DNA of 64,000 nucleotides from Rhodoblastus acidophilus (GTDB lineage: Bacteria > Pseudomonadota > Alphaproteobacteria > Rhizobiales > Beijerinckiaceae), in assembly GCF_900187365.1 (NCBI RefSeq), contig NZ_FYDG01000004.1, positions 1 through 64,000 of the forward strand, written 5' to 3'. The position numbers were made by a program, and so were the translations under genes. Positions 25,370-34,784 of this stretch are shown one piece after another. How positions within the stretch are numbered: the stretch's first letter is position 1; every line of letters begins with the position of its first letter. The notes below the pieces were generated by a model. That model did no database searches, was not told the origin of the DNA, and saw only the letters and a list, made by a program, of their open reading frames with translations.

Positions 25370-26656
25370 TCAGTGCCGGTGCAGCGCCGCCAGCCGCGCG
25401 CCGAGCCAGCGGCGCCACAAGGGAATTCGCGGCGGCGGGAAGACCGGCGCCGCCAGGGTTTCGGGGCGCGGCTCCAGCGGCGCGAAGGTGGTGGTCATCG
25501 CCGCGCCGACGCCCGCCAGCCCCGCCGCCTGGATGGCGAGCGTCAGTTCGGTGATGTGCAGCGTGAAGTCCGTCGGCGGAAAGGCGGGGCGGCCCTGTTC
25601 GATCGCCTCCGCCAGTTCTGCGACGCCCAACGTCTTGTCTTGATCGTTGATTTCCCGGCGCTTCAGCGCCGCCAGCAGACCAGCGGGAGTCCATTTCACA
25701 CGCGGCCGCCGCCCGCCGTGCGGCAGGGGCGGGCTCAACAGCGGCAGGCCGCCAACGCCGAACAGCCCGCGCAATGCGCCCAGACGGCGCAGGCTGACGA
25801 ATTTCCGCGCGTTGAGGCCGACATCGTCGAAAATTTCGAGAAAGACCGGGCTGCGGTAATGCCGGTAGCTGTCGAGGCTCAACATGCCGCGCGCGCCGAT
25901 CACGCGCATCGAATGATCCGTCGGCGCGGAAATGCTAAAGGTCAGGCGCGCGACCATTCCCCCGGCGAAATTCAGGCAGGCCACGGAGAAGTCCGGCGTG
26001 TCCAGCGGCTCTGTGGTCTTGTCGGGCGCGATGACGCGCGAAAAGGCGGTGACGCTCGCCACCGGGCCGAACAGGGCGCACAGCCAGGCGAGATGATAGC
26101 CGGCGTGCTCCCATGTGCAGCCGGACTCATATTCCTCGCGCCAGGGCCAGGGCGCGCCGCTGCGGCTGCGCCAGCTTTCCGGCCGCATCAGCGGGATGAC
26201 ATTGTCGTCGAATTCGGCATAGGCGAGGCGCGGCGCGCCGATCAGGCCGTCGCGCAAAGCTCTCCAAAGCGTCTGCACGCTGTCGCTCAGCACGTTGCAC
26301 GGCGCGCAGGACAGGCGCAGGCCGCGCGCCCGCGCCAGTTCGACCAGCGCGCGGGCGGAATCGAGATCGCCGGTCAGCGGCTTTTCCGAATAGACATGTT
26401 TGCCCGCCAGCAGCGCGGCGCGGGTCACCTCGAAATGGCTGTCGATGATGGTGAGATTGACCACCAGCGCGATGGCGGGATCGGCCAGCAGCGCCGCGTT
26501 GGAGTCATAGGCGTTGAGGCCGTAATAGCGCGCGGCCTGGCGCAGGCGGACGGGGTCGCGGTCGGCCAGTCCGGCGATCTCGAGGCCGGGATAGCGCGGC
26601 CATGTCGCCATATAATGGTCGAACACATAGCCGCAGCCGATGATCCCGACCTTCAT
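25370..26656 (-). CDS. Gfo/Idh/MocA family oxidoreductase
   Basis: The 428-residue protein begins KVGIIGCGYVFDHYMATW, the Rossmann motif of this NAD(P)-dependent family, and has the signature EKPLTGD at about 94-100. The C-terminal domain continues to about 330. The last 100 residues (from SPPLPHGGRRPRVKW) extend beyond the usual core. In EPS loci such enzymes oxidise or isomerise nucleotide sugars. Its ATG overlaps the GT2 stop upstream. The short gap to the converging CpsD-like gene suggests both transcripts end here. Confidence 0.88.
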   Translation of the reverse strand: MKVGIIGCGYVFDHYMATWPRYPGLEIAGLADRDPVRLRQAARYYGLNAYDSNAALLADPAIALVVNLTIIDSHFEVTRAALLAGKHVYSEKPLTGDLDSARALVELARARGLRLSCAPCNVLSDSVQTLWRALRDGLIGAPRLAYAEFDDNVIPLMRPESWRSRSGAPWPWREEYESGCTWEHAGYHLAWLCALFGPVASVTAFSRVIAPDKTTEPLDTPDFSVACLNFAGGMVARLTFSISAPTDHSMRVIGARGMLSLDSYRHYRSPVFLEIFDDVGLNARKFVSLRRLGALRGLFGVGGLPLLSPPLPHGGRRPRVKWTPAGLLAALKRREINDQDKTLGVAELAEAIEQGRPAFPPTDFTLHITELTLAIQAAGLAGVGAAMTTTFAPLEPRPETLAAPVFPPPRIPLWRRWLGARLAALHRH

Positions 26657-27540
26657 CGCCCGGCCCCGCGCCACGTTTGGTCCGACCGCAACAGCTCCAG
26701 AAACCAGATCAGCCGGCGCCAGCGCAGCCGGAACAGCAGGGCGATGGCGGCGGCCTTCAGCCGCAGGCCGGAGATTTTGCGCGAGAACGCCAGCTTGAAG
26801 GCGTGAACGAAGGGCGAGGCGGCCACAGCCGCGAGATAACCGGCCCAGGCCAGCGCGCCCGGACGCTCGATCTGGCGCAGGCCGTGGATTTCCGCGACGA
26901 CGCGCCGCGTCTTGCGCGCGAGGTCCGGCCAGTCGCGCCGCGCCGGATGGCCGACCACAACGGTTTCGTCGTAAACCAGTCGCAGCCCGAGCCGCACGGC
27001 GCGCTGGCTCCAGTCCTTGTCCTCCGGCACGCCGGAGCGGAACGGCCCGATCCGGTCGACATCGGCGCGGCGCGCGAACATGTTGCCCGCGCCGCAAAAC
27101 CCTTGCCGGGTGTAGCGGCGGAAATCGAAGGCGAACACCGCCTCATAGGCTTCGGCCGGGGTGGGGCGCGCCGCGTCGGCGAACACCACGTCCACCTTGC
27201 CGGCGATGACGACGCCGTCGCGCAGCGCCCGAAGGCCGCGCTCGAGCCAGTCGGGCGCCGGGCGGCAGTCGGAATCGAGAAAGGCCAGACTGCGCCCGCG
27301 CGCCGCCGCGAGCGCGGCGTTGCGCGCATGGGCCGCCCCTTGCAGCGGCGCGGACGCCAGAACCACGTCCGGTCCGCAGGCCTCCGCCACGGCCGCCAGG
27401 CCGCAGGACGAGGCGTTGTCGGCGACGACGATCTCGAAATCGTCGCGCGGAAACGTCTGTCGGCGTAGCAGCGACAGGCACAGCCGCAGGTTTTCCAGAT
27501 CGTTGTAGTGCGGGATGATCACCGAGGCGGCGGGGCTCAC
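26653..27540 (-). CDS. Glycosyltransferase family 2 protein
   Basis: The 295-residue GT-A enzyme starts with SVIIPHYNDLENLRLCL and IVVADNASS. It has a DxD-type AFLDSDCRP near 89 and an SGVPEDKDWSQRA segment corresponding to the ED motif. Basic and hydrophobic segments at the C-terminus suggest membrane association. The start is GTG at 27540, overlapping the stop of the Wzz-type gene (GTGA). It probably builds the EPS repeat unit. Confidence 0.9.
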   Translation of the reverse strand: MSPAASVIIPHYNDLENLRLCLSLLRRQTFPRDDFEIVVADNASSCGLAAVAEACGPDVVLASAPLQGAAHARNAALAAARGRSLAFLDSDCRPAPDWLERGLRALRDGVVIAGKVDVVFADAARPTPAEAYEAVFAFDFRRYTRQGFCGAGNMFARRADVDRIGPFRSGVPEDKDWSQRAVRLGLRLVYDETVVVGHPARRDWPDLARKTRRVVAEIHGLRQIERPGALAWAGYLAAVAASPFVHAFKLAFSRKISGLRLKAAAIALLFRLRWRRLIWFLELLRSDQTWRGAGR

Positions 27541-28919
27541 GCGCGCGCGCTCCCGAACGGCGGCGCGCCGGCGGGCGGCGAGAAATCGCCGGCCACGCCG
27601 AGCAGCGGCGCGCCGGCGGCCTCGGCGAGGTCCTCGGGGCGGCGGATGCGGCGGTCGAGCGCCTCGACGATCAGCGCCCCGAGCACGGCGAGGCCGAGGC
27701 CCGCGCCGCCCGCCAGCGCCAGGGCGGCGAGCGGCTTCGGGGCGGCCGGGTTGGCGGGCGGCGCGGCGCGGTCGATCACCGCGATATTGGAAAAGGACAG
27801 CTGGCTTTGCAGCCTGGCTTGGCTGGCGGCGCGCTGCAGCCGGTCGACCTCGTCTTGCTGAAACTGGATCTCGGCCCGCAATTGGGCGAGGCGGTCGCGC
27901 TGCGCCTGCACCCCAACCATGTCGCGCAAATTGTCCGCGTAGGTTTTCTCCATCCGCGCCACCCTGAGCATCTGCGCGGCGACGCGCTCGGCCAGCTTGG
28001 CGCGATAAGCGTCGGTCTGTTCGGCGATCTGTGCGCGCAGCGACTCGCGCAGCGCCTGTTTCTCGATCATTTTGGGATGCGAGGCGCCCGCCTCGGCCTT
28101 CAGCCGGGCGATGTCGGCTTCGGCGCTTGCAAGCGAGGCGCGCAATCCGACCAGCGTTTGCACATCGGGGTTCTGGGCGTCGTTGGCGCCCGCGCCCGGC
28201 GTCGCCAGCTGGCTTTGCAGCGCCACCAGTTCGGTCTTGGCGGCGGACAGCGCGTTGCCGATCGAGAGCAGGCGGTCGGCCTCCGAATCGTTGGCGCCGG
28301 GCGCCAGCAGCCGCGCCTCGGTCTGAAAACTCTCCAGCCGGCCGCGCGAGTCCGCAAGACGCGCGGCGGCCTTTTCGATCTGCGGCGCGAACCAGTCGGC
28401 GGCTTTCTGCGCCGACTGACCCTTGAGGGCGACGGCGGCGTCGATGAAGGCGGTCATGAACGCATTGGCGACCGTGGCGGCATGTTCGGGCATCGCGGCG
28501 CGAAAGCCGATGGTGAGCACGTTGGAGCCGGGCAGGAAGCGAACCTCCAGCCGTTCGAGCAGACGCTGCGCCGCGAACTGGCGGATGTCGGCGGCCGGCT
28601 GGCGCCAGACGCCGGAATAGGCGCGCTGGATCTCGGGGTCCCGGTCGAAATCCAGGCGGCGGACGACGTCGAGCGCGACCTGGTTGCTGCGCGCCAGCGC
28701 GGCGAGATTGCCCTGCACGATCAGCACGCTGCCGGGCGCAGGCCCGAGGCCGCTGACCGGATCGGCCGAGCTGGGGTCGATGCTGGCGACGGCGACCGCG
28801 TCATAGCGCGCCGGGGTTATCAGCAGCGCCGCGGCGGCGCCGCAAAGAGCGCAGCCCAATATCGCGGCGGCGAGGCGGAGGCGTTTGCGCAAGACGAGGA
28901 GAAACAGCGGCAGGCCCAT
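27537..28919 (-). CDS. Wzz/GumC-type polysaccharide chain-length regulator
   Basis: The 460-residue inner-membrane protein has a first helix near the N-terminus (LRLAAAILGCALCGAAAALL), a large periplasmic domain with long coiled coils (about 190-370, heptad-rich ADRLLSIGNALSAAKTEL and similar), and a second helix (LALAGGAGLGLAVLGALIV) preceded by a Pro-rich segment. This is the co-polymerase layout that sets EPS chain length. The ATG at 28919 has GAGG 8 nt upstream; a TTG at 28952 would overlap the OPX gene by 23 nt and is less likely. Confidence 0.88.
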   Translation of the reverse strand: MGLPLFLLVLRKRLRLAAAILGCALCGAAAALLITPARYDAVAVASIDPSSADPVSGLGPAPGSVLIVQGNLAALARSNQVALDVVRRLDFDRDPEIQRAYSGVWRQPAADIRQFAAQRLLERLEVRFLPGSNVLTIGFRAAMPEHAATVANAFMTAFIDAAVALKGQSAQKAADWFAPQIEKAAARLADSRGRLESFQTEARLLAPGANDSEADRLLSIGNALSAAKTELVALQSQLATPGAGANDAQNPDVQTLVGLRASLASAEADIARLKAEAGASHPKMIEKQALRESLRAQIAEQTDAYRAKLAERVAAQMLRVARMEKTYADNLRDMVGVQAQRDRLAQLRAEIQFQQDEVDRLQRAASQARLQSQLSFSNIAVIDRAAPPANPAAPKPLAALALAGGAGLGLAVLGALIVEALDRRIRRPEDLAEAAGAPLLGVAGDFSPPAGAPPFGSARA

Positions 28920-28929
28920 GGGTTGCGCC

Positions 28930-29706
28930 TCAGAATAAGCGTTCGTTGACAATGATCGTGTCGTCGGCCTGCACCGTCTGGTCGAGGTCCGCCGGTTGCT
29001 CGGCGCCGTCCCGGCGAATCCTCAGGCCCCACGCATCGGAGCCGAGCGGCGCAAGGCCGCCCGCCAGCGCGATGGCCTGCCGAACAGTCAGCCCGGGACG
29101 GGCGAGCGCATATTGGCCGGGCTTGTTGACATAGCCGTAGAGATAAATGACGCGCGGCGGCTCGACGAAAACCGTGTCATTGTTGCCAAGCAGCGCTTGC
29201 GCGCCCTCGCGCCCTTCGAGCACGGCGCGCGCGTTGTAGCGCGCGATCCCTCGCGCGCGATGCACGACAATGTCCGAATCCGCCGCGTCCTCGCGCAGGC
29301 CGCCGGCGCGGGCCAGCGCCTGCGCCAGCGTGATCGGACGGTCGAGCGTGAAGGCGCCGGGCTGGCCGACCGCGCCGAGCACCGACACTTGCAGGCCGAA
29401 ACTTTGCACCTCCACCGACACTTGCGGCGCGTTGACGAGGCCCTTGACCTTGAGCAGATCGGCGATCTGCGCGGCCAGCGCGCCCGTGGTGCGTCCGGCG
29501 GCGCGCAGCCGTCCGGCATAGGTCAGCGCCAAAGTGCCATCGGGCTCGATCCGCGCGGCGGCGGAAAACTCCGGCTGGCTCTGCACATTGATCTGCACGA
29601 CGTCGTTGGTGTTGAGCAGGCGCCCGCCCGTCTTGGTCCATGCGGGCGCCGCCGCCAGGCTCGCCAGCAGCGCGCAGAAGTGAACGAGGCGGACGATGTG
29701 GCTCAT
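28930..29706 (-). CDS. Polysaccharide export protein, short OPX type
   Basis: The 258-residue protein has a type I signal peptide (MSHIVRLVHFCALLASLAAA) with no lipobox. A Poly_export domain (DVVQINVQSQPEFSAAARIE) is followed by SLBB-like repeats (VSVLGAVGQPGAFTLDRP and IYLYGYVNKPGQYALARPG). It lacks an evident C-terminal amphipathic helix of the Wza kind. It would form a periplasmic export channel but probably needs a separate outer-membrane barrel, which the next gene could supply (3-nt gap). Confidence 0.88.
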   Translation of the reverse strand: MSHIVRLVHFCALLASLAAAPAWTKTGGRLLNTNDVVQINVQSQPEFSAAARIEPDGTLALTYAGRLRAAGRTTGALAAQIADLLKVKGLVNAPQVSVEVQSFGLQVSVLGAVGQPGAFTLDRPITLAQALARAGGLREDAADSDIVVHRARGIARYNARAVLEGREGAQALLGNNDTVFVEPPRVIYLYGYVNKPGQYALARPGLTVRQAIALAGGLAPLGSDAWGLRIRRDGAEQPADLDQTVQADDTIIVNERLF

Positions 29707-29709
29707 GGC

Positions 29710-30990
29710 TCAATACGGCTTGAAGTCGACGCCGATCATGGCGACCGTGGTGGGGACGCGCCCGCCGGCCAGACGGCGCTCAACGCGTTGCACGCTGGCG
29801 CTGAGACTGGTGAAGGGCGTGAGTTGATAGACGGCCTTGCCGGCCACGGCGGTCAGCGTCGAGCCGCCATAAAGCCCGGCGGCGGGCGGCCCGCCTTCGA
29901 GCCGCAACCGCGCGACGCTCGCGGTGAAGGCGAGTTTCGCCGAGGCGCGCCAGCTGAGCGTGAGGCTCTGAGTTTCGGCGATCTGGGCGGCGGCGCGGAT
30001 CGACACGGGCGGGCCGAGCGCGCGGCTCGCCGCGAGCACAGCGCGCCAGAGGTCGGACGGGGCGAAGACGAGTTCGGCGCCATAGGTTCCCACCTGACGC
30101 GGACGGCCGTCGCCGGGGCCGGGGGCCTGGCTCGCGCCGAGCGCGGCCCGCGCCTGCAAAGCAGACGAAAAGACGCGGCGATAAGCGGCTTCGAGGTCCG
30201 TCTTGTCGGCGTCGCGGGGCAGGGCGGACGCCTCCCGCCCTTCCAGAAAACGCGTCCGGGCGGCGCGGGCGAAGATTTCGGCGTGGTCGCGCGTCGAAAC
30301 GTCGTAATCCAGCCCGAGCTTGCCATAAACGGCGTCGGCGTCGAGCGCGCGGGCGGCGAGAGCGGTATGCCGCCGGCTGGCGCCGCCGGCGGCGAACAGG
30401 GCGCCGAGCGCGCCGTAAAGCGCGCAACGGCCCTCCTGATCCACGCCGCGCAGCCGCAACGTGTCGAGGCCGGGGCCTGAGGCCTGCTCGGCCTCGGCCT
30501 GCTTGTCGCTGGCGGCGGCGGCCAGCCGCCCGGCGCAGTTGCGCCCGGCGCGCCAGTCCCAGCCGAGGTCGAATTGACGGTCGTGGCGAGAGGCGGATTT
30601 GTCGTCGAGAAAATCGGTCGCCGCGATCCGCGCCTGCGCGAAAAACCGTTGTGGACCGAGCGACAGGCGCCCAAGCGCGCCGACCTCCGTCCGCGAGACG
30701 GCGCTGGCCTTGGGCGTCCGTCCCGGCGCGCTGTTCAGGATGTTGTCGTTGAAGCCGCCAGACTGATGCAGGTCGAGCAGCACGGGCGAATCCGACCAGT
30801 TGAAGACGGGCAGCCAGGCCAGCGGATAGGCGGGCGAAGGCGCGGCGGCGAAAGGCCCGCGCGCGGCCGACGGATCGGGGGGCGGCTGGAGTGTGGACGC
30901 GACGGCCAGCGCCGGGGAAAATACGACGAAAGCGAAGGTCGCAATTCTCCCCCCGCCCTGCGCAGGCCTGCCGCGGTCCGCCCGGTTCAA
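29710..30990 (-). CDS. Outer-membrane beta-barrel, EpsL-like
   Basis: The 426-residue protein has a signal peptide (IATFAFVVFSPALAVAS) and many alternating beta-strand stretches, for example LDLHQSGGFNDNIL, DAVYGKLGLDYDVSTRDHAE, SLTLSWRASAKLAFTASV and TTVAMIGVDFKPY. It ends in an aromatic residue, as barrels assembled by BAM do. This fits the EpsL-type barrels of exopolysaccharide operons. The start is TTG at 30990 with GGAG 9 nt upstream. It is the first gene of the minus-strand run that continues with the OPX and Wzz genes. Confidence 0.78.
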   Translation of the reverse strand: MNRADRGRPAQGGGRIATFAFVVFSPALAVASTLQPPPDPSAARGPFAAAPSPAYPLAWLPVFNWSDSPVLLDLHQSGGFNDNILNSAPGRTPKASAVSRTEVGALGRLSLGPQRFFAQARIAATDFLDDKSASRHDRQFDLGWDWRAGRNCAGRLAAAASDKQAEAEQASGPGLDTLRLRGVDQEGRCALYGALGALFAAGGASRRHTALAARALDADAVYGKLGLDYDVSTRDHAEIFARAARTRFLEGREASALPRDADKTDLEAAYRRVFSSALQARAALGASQAPGPGDGRPRQVGTYGAELVFAPSDLWRAVLAASRALGPPVSIRAAAQIAETQSLTLSWRASAKLAFTASVARLRLEGGPPAAGLYGGSTLTAVAGKAVYQLTPFTSLSASVQRVERRLAGGRVPTTVAMIGVDFKPY

Positions 30991-31050
30991 TATTTATTTC
31001 TCCAGCCGCCCGCGGAAAGCGGGGTCGTGGCGACAATGGCGAGCAAAAAC

Positions 31051-31914
31051 TTAAACCGCGCAGCGACGCGCAATTGGCGCGAGGGCAACATTGTCGAGTC
31101 CTTTTTCTTCGTCATCGGCGGCTTGCGTGAAGGCGCGCAGCCGCTCGGGCCGGCGCGTGCTCGCCACCACCGCGCCGCCGGGGTTGCGCCGCAGCGCGCC
31201 CCTCAGCACGATGGCGATCTCCGATTCAGGCGCTCCGGCCCGCCGCGCCGCCGCGACATAGCCGTAGGTGAGTTGCGGCGGACATCCGCGCGCGATCAGC
31301 GGATCGGCCTGGCGCAGATCGAGACTGTCGGGGCATTGAATCACCGCAGCGAGGCCGGGCGCGCGGTCGAGAAAATCCAGAACGTCCCCCGCCCGCGTCG
31401 CGGCGAGACCGAAGGCGCCGATGCGGCCCTGCGCCGCCAGATCCTCCATCCAACGCAGCCATTCGTCGGCGGCGAGCAGGTCGATCCGGGGCGCGTGCAG
31501 CAGAAACAGATCGAGCCGCTCGCGGCCGAGGCGGCGCAGGCTCCCCTCCAGCGACAGCTTCGCCCGCGCCAGCGAAAAATCCGCCTGCGTCTTCGACAAC
31601 GCCGGCGCCAGCTTGCCTGCGGCCTTGCGCAGGAAAATCGCCGCGCCGCAGCCATCCTCTCCACCCGGCGCGTAAAGGCCGACCTTGCTGGCGACGGTCA
31701 GATCGGGCCGCGCCCGCAACAGCGGGGCGAGATCGCGTTCGGCCATCCCGAAACCATAGGACGGCGCGACGTCGAAATGGCTGAAGCCGCAATCCGCCGC
31801 GGCGCGCAGCAGGCTTTGGCGCCGCCGCGCCCCGCCGGCGTTGAACAGGCGGGCGCAACCGAACGCAAAGCGGGACAGGCGCAGGCCGCAGCCGGGCAGG
31901 AGAATTTGGCGCAT
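31051..31914 (-). CDS. Aldo/keto reductase
   Basis: The 287-residue protein is an AKR-family TIM barrel. The catalytic tetrad is readable: Asp and Tyr in FDVAPSYGFG, Lys in VASKVGLYA and His in LFLLHAPRID. The C-terminal cofactor site has GGAVVASTRRPERLR. It probably reduces a carbonyl with NADPH; a sugar-related role is suggested only by its position at the edge of the EPS locus. It is transcribed toward the barrel gene (60-nt gap). Confidence 0.88.
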   Translation of the reverse strand: MRQILLPGCGLRLSRFAFGCARLFNAGGARRRQSLLRAAADCGFSHFDVAPSYGFGMAERDLAPLLRARPDLTVASKVGLYAPGGEDGCGAAIFLRKAAGKLAPALSKTQADFSLARAKLSLEGSLRRLGRERLDLFLLHAPRIDLLAADEWLRWMEDLAAQGRIGAFGLAATRAGDVLDFLDRAPGLAAVIQCPDSLDLRQADPLIARGCPPQLTYGYVAAARRAGAPESEIAIVLRGALRRNPGGAVVASTRRPERLRAFTQAADDEEKGLDNVALAPIARRCAV

Positions 31915-32311
31915 CGACCGCGACTATGACGCCGCCGCGCCCCCGCGCAACCAACCTTGCGCTTGCATCGCCGGCGACCGGCGCGGGGACGGACGGGTTC
32001 GTTCCGCCATGCGGGGTCTGCCGGGGAGTGCGCCGAAGCGCCAAGGCGCCTGCGCCCGGGTGATTCGGCCGGCGCATCCGTGCGAGACGCAAAAAAGCTC
32101 CGCTTGTGCATGGATGCAAGCGGCATGCGACGAATTGTGCATCGCCTGCCGCGCCTTAGGAAATACTCGCAAAAGATGTACACAACCAAATGATTGTATA
32201 TCTTAAGTTGTAATTTTTAATTGACGCAACTGGATGGTCACCTTTTGCTGGCTTCACGCTGGCGTGGCTATGGCCCGCTCCCGATGGACTTAAAAATCCG
32301 GAGAAAACAAC
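31915..32311. promoter_or_regulatory. Divergent intergenic region with AT-rich core
   Basis: About 400 nt separate the leftward aldo/keto reductase from the rightward GT4 gene. Most is GC-rich without visible coding function. A sharply AT-rich core (about 32155-32245) contains TTGTATATC and TTAAGTTGTAATTTTTAATTG, and AGTTG/CAACT (32206-32210 and 32227-32231 region) form an inverted pair. This is the likely promoter and regulator site for the GT4 gene. I see no RNA gene. Confidence 0.4.
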
Positions 32312-33568
32312 GTGTCTTCGACGCGAACGGGAAAGTCTTGCGTGATCGTGGTGGAAAACCTTCCGGTTCCCGCCGACCGCCGCGTGTGGCAGCAGGCGCT
32401 GGCCTTGCGCCGCGCCGGCCTCGACGTTTCAGTGATCTGCCCCGCCACCCCGGATCATCCGGCGCTGCACGAAATCCGCGACGGCGTCGAAATCCATCGC
32501 CACCCGCTGCCGTTGCGGGCGCGCGGGCGCTGGGGGTTCCTGCTGGAATATTCCAGCGCGCTGTTCCACCAGTTTCGCCTGCTTTTCCGCATTCACCGCC
32601 GGCGCGGCGTCGACGTGATCCAGGCTTGCAATCCGCCCGATCTGATCTTCCTCGCCGCCTTGCCGTTCCTGGCGCTCGGCGCCCGTTTCATCTTCGACCA
32701 GCACGATCTCTGCCCGGAGCTTTACGAGGCCAAGTTCGGCCGTCGCGGGCTGATTTACTGGCTGCTGCGGATCGCGGAGCGGCTCACCTACGCCTGCGCC
32801 CATGAAGTGATCACCGCCAATGACACGTTCCGCGACATCGCGCTGTCGCGCGGAGGCGTGGCGCCCGAGCGCGTCACGGCCGTCTATTCCTACCCGGATC
32901 GGAATTTCCCGAGCGGCGGCCCGGCGCCGCGCAAGCGCAAGAAATTCGTGCTGGGCTATCTCGGCGTGATCGGCGACCAGGACGGGGTCGACGGTCTGGT
33001 CCGGGCCGTGTTTCATCTCGTCCATGTCCGCCATTGCCGCGATTTCCGCGCGCTGGTGATCGGCGACGGGCCCGCGCTGGCGAGCGTGCGCGCCTTGGCG
33101 CAGGCGATGAACGTCGAGGACATGATCACCTTCACCGGCTTTCTCTGCGGCGAGACGCTGGCGGCGCATCTCGAAACCTTCGACATCGGCCTGATTCCCG
33201 ATCCGCCCAATCCCTGCAACGACAAGATGAGCATGAACAAGGTGTTCGAATATTGCGCGCTGGGGATTCCCGTGGTCGCCTTTCCGCTGACGGAGACGCG
33301 CCGCCTGCTCGGCGCCGCCGGGGTTTACGCGCTGGGCGCCAATCCCGGCAATTTGGCGGATGCGGCGCTGGCGCTGATGCGCGACGAAGCCCTGAGGGCC
33401 GAACGCGCCGAGGCCGCGCGGCGCCGGTCGCTTGCTTTCGACTGGTCGCGCGAGGCGCGCAAATATGTCGGCGTCTATGGAAAATGCCTCGGCCTGCCGG
33501 AGGCGCAGGCGTTCGAGGATCGCCGCGCGGCGCCGGACGTCGCGATGCCGGACGCGCCCGCGCCATGA
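32312..33568 (+). CDS. Glycosyltransferase family 4 protein
   Basis: The 418-residue GT-B enzyme has the N-terminal VVENLPVPADRRVWQQALAL, a central DQHDLCPELYEAKF, and the donor-site region LGYLGVIGDQDGVDGLV followed by KVFEYCALGIPVVAFP. This resembles FeGT/WbuB-like transferases of polysaccharide clusters. The GTG start at 32312 has GGAG 8 nt upstream. Its stop overlaps the start of an acyltransferase (ATGA), so the two are coupled and probably complete the EPS repeat unit. Confidence 0.9.
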   Translation: MSSTRTGKSCVIVVENLPVPADRRVWQQALALRRAGLDVSVICPATPDHPALHEIRDGVEIHRHPLPLRARGRWGFLLEYSSALFHQFRLLFRIHRRRGVDVIQACNPPDLIFLAALPFLALGARFIFDQHDLCPELYEAKFGRRGLIYWLLRIAERLTYACAHEVITANDTFRDIALSRGGVAPERVTAVYSYPDRNFPSGGPAPRKRKKFVLGYLGVIGDQDGVDGLVRAVFHLVHVRHCRDFRALVIGDGPALASVRALAQAMNVEDMITFTGFLCGETLAAHLETFDIGLIPDPPNPCNDKMSMNKVFEYCALGIPVVAFPLTETRRLLGAAGVYALGANPGNLADAALALMRDEALRAERAEAARRRSLAFDWSREARKYVGVYGKCLGLPEAQAFEDRRAAPDVAMPDAPAP

Positions 33569-34722
33569 GCCGCGGCGTGGGCGCCGCCGCGGAGTCGGGA
33601 GCGGCGGAGCGGTTTCTCGGCGTTCAGATCCTGCGCGGGCTCGCCGCCGCGATGGTGGTGGTGTTCCACTTGGGCCGCATGGCGCAATTGCGCGCCGGCG
33701 CCGATGGCGCCGCAACGCTCGTCGGCGCCGCCGGCGTGGACTTGTTCTTCGTGATCAGCGGCTTCATCATGGCGCATACGACGCGGAACGGGCTGGCCCC
33801 CGGCGACTTCCTGCGCCGGCGATTGGCCCGCATCTTTCCGCTCTACGCGCTGGCGACGGCGCTGGCCTTCGCGCTGTCGTTCAAGACGACGGCGGGCGGC
33901 GGCGGCGAAACGCTGGCGCGGCTGGCGGCGAGCCTGGCGTTTTTCCCGACGTTCAGCCCAAAGGGCGAGATCGCCCCGGTGTTCGAGCCGGGCTGGACCC
34001 TGCAATATGAGGCCATGTTCTATGCCGCGCTCGCGCTGGCTTCGGCGCTTACGCCCCGGAATCGGCTGGTCCTGCTTGCGGCGATGCTGCTCGGGGCGGT
34101 CGGCGCCGGCGCGCTGCTTTCCCCGCGCGGCGCCGCATTGGCCTGCTGGACCAGCCCGTTGCTGCTGGAGTTTCTCGCCGGCTGCCTGATCGCGCGGCTG
34201 CACGACGCCGGCTTTGCGCCGCCGCCGCGCGTCGCCGCCGCGATGATCGCGCTCGGCGCCGGCCTGCTCTGCGCCGGGGCCGCGCTGGCGGCGGGCGCGC
34301 AGTTCACCCAGCATTGGCGCTGGCTGGTCTGGGGCGCCCCCGCCGCCGTCATCGTCGCCGGCGTGGTCGCGCTGGAGCGAACCGGCGTCTTCGCCCGGTT
34401 CGCTTCTTTCGCGCGGTGGGGCGACCGGTCCTATGCGCTTTATCTAACTCATCCCTTCGTGGCGTCCCTGGCGGGGCTGGCCTTGCGCGACGCCCATGGC
34501 GCCTATGCGCCGCCGGTCGCGCTCGCCGCCTTCGCGCTCAGCCTCGCGGTCGCGGCCGTGGTCCATGCGCGGATCGAACAGCCTTTGGCGCGGGCGTTCA
34601 GCCCGGGCGCGGCGGCCCGCGCCGTCCGCGTCGGGCCCGCGCGCGCTGCGGATCGCGTGAGCGTGCCGGATGAGCTTGGCGGGCAGGGAACTTTTTCGCG
34701 CCTGAAGTCTTTTCGATTGTGA
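33565..34722 (+). CDS. Acyltransferase 3 family membrane protein
   Basis: The 385-residue polytopic protein starts LGVQILRGLAAAMVVVFHL (the His of this segment is the conserved catalytic one) and continues with GVDLFFVISGFIMAH and RRLARIFPLY. About 10 helices follow. It lacks the SGNH domain seen in the acyltransferase at 7303. It probably O-acylates the EPS, as ExoZ does for succinoglycan. It overlaps the GT4 gene by 4 nt. Confidence 0.9.
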   Translation: MSRGVGAAAESGAAERFLGVQILRGLAAAMVVVFHLGRMAQLRAGADGAATLVGAAGVDLFFVISGFIMAHTTRNGLAPGDFLRRRLARIFPLYALATALAFALSFKTTAGGGGETLARLAASLAFFPTFSPKGEIAPVFEPGWTLQYEAMFYAALALASALTPRNRLVLLAAMLLGAVGAGALLSPRGAALACWTSPLLLEFLAGCLIARLHDAGFAPPPRVAAAMIALGAGLLCAGAALAAGAQFTQHWRWLVWGAPAAVIVAGVVALERTGVFARFASFARWGDRSYALYLTHPFVASLAGLALRDAHGAYAPPVALAAFALSLAVAAVVHARIEQPLARAFSPGAAARAVRVGPARAADRVSVPDELGGQGTFSRLKSFRL

Positions 34723-34784
34723 AAGCTTCATCGTCGCCGCGCGGGTTCGACCCGGACGGCTCGAAATAACGCGGACAGGTGACC

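Noticed and set aside
34741-34755. tRNA T-arm-like sequence (GGGTTCGACCC)
   Set aside because: No acceptor, D or anticodon arms can be built on either strand around it.
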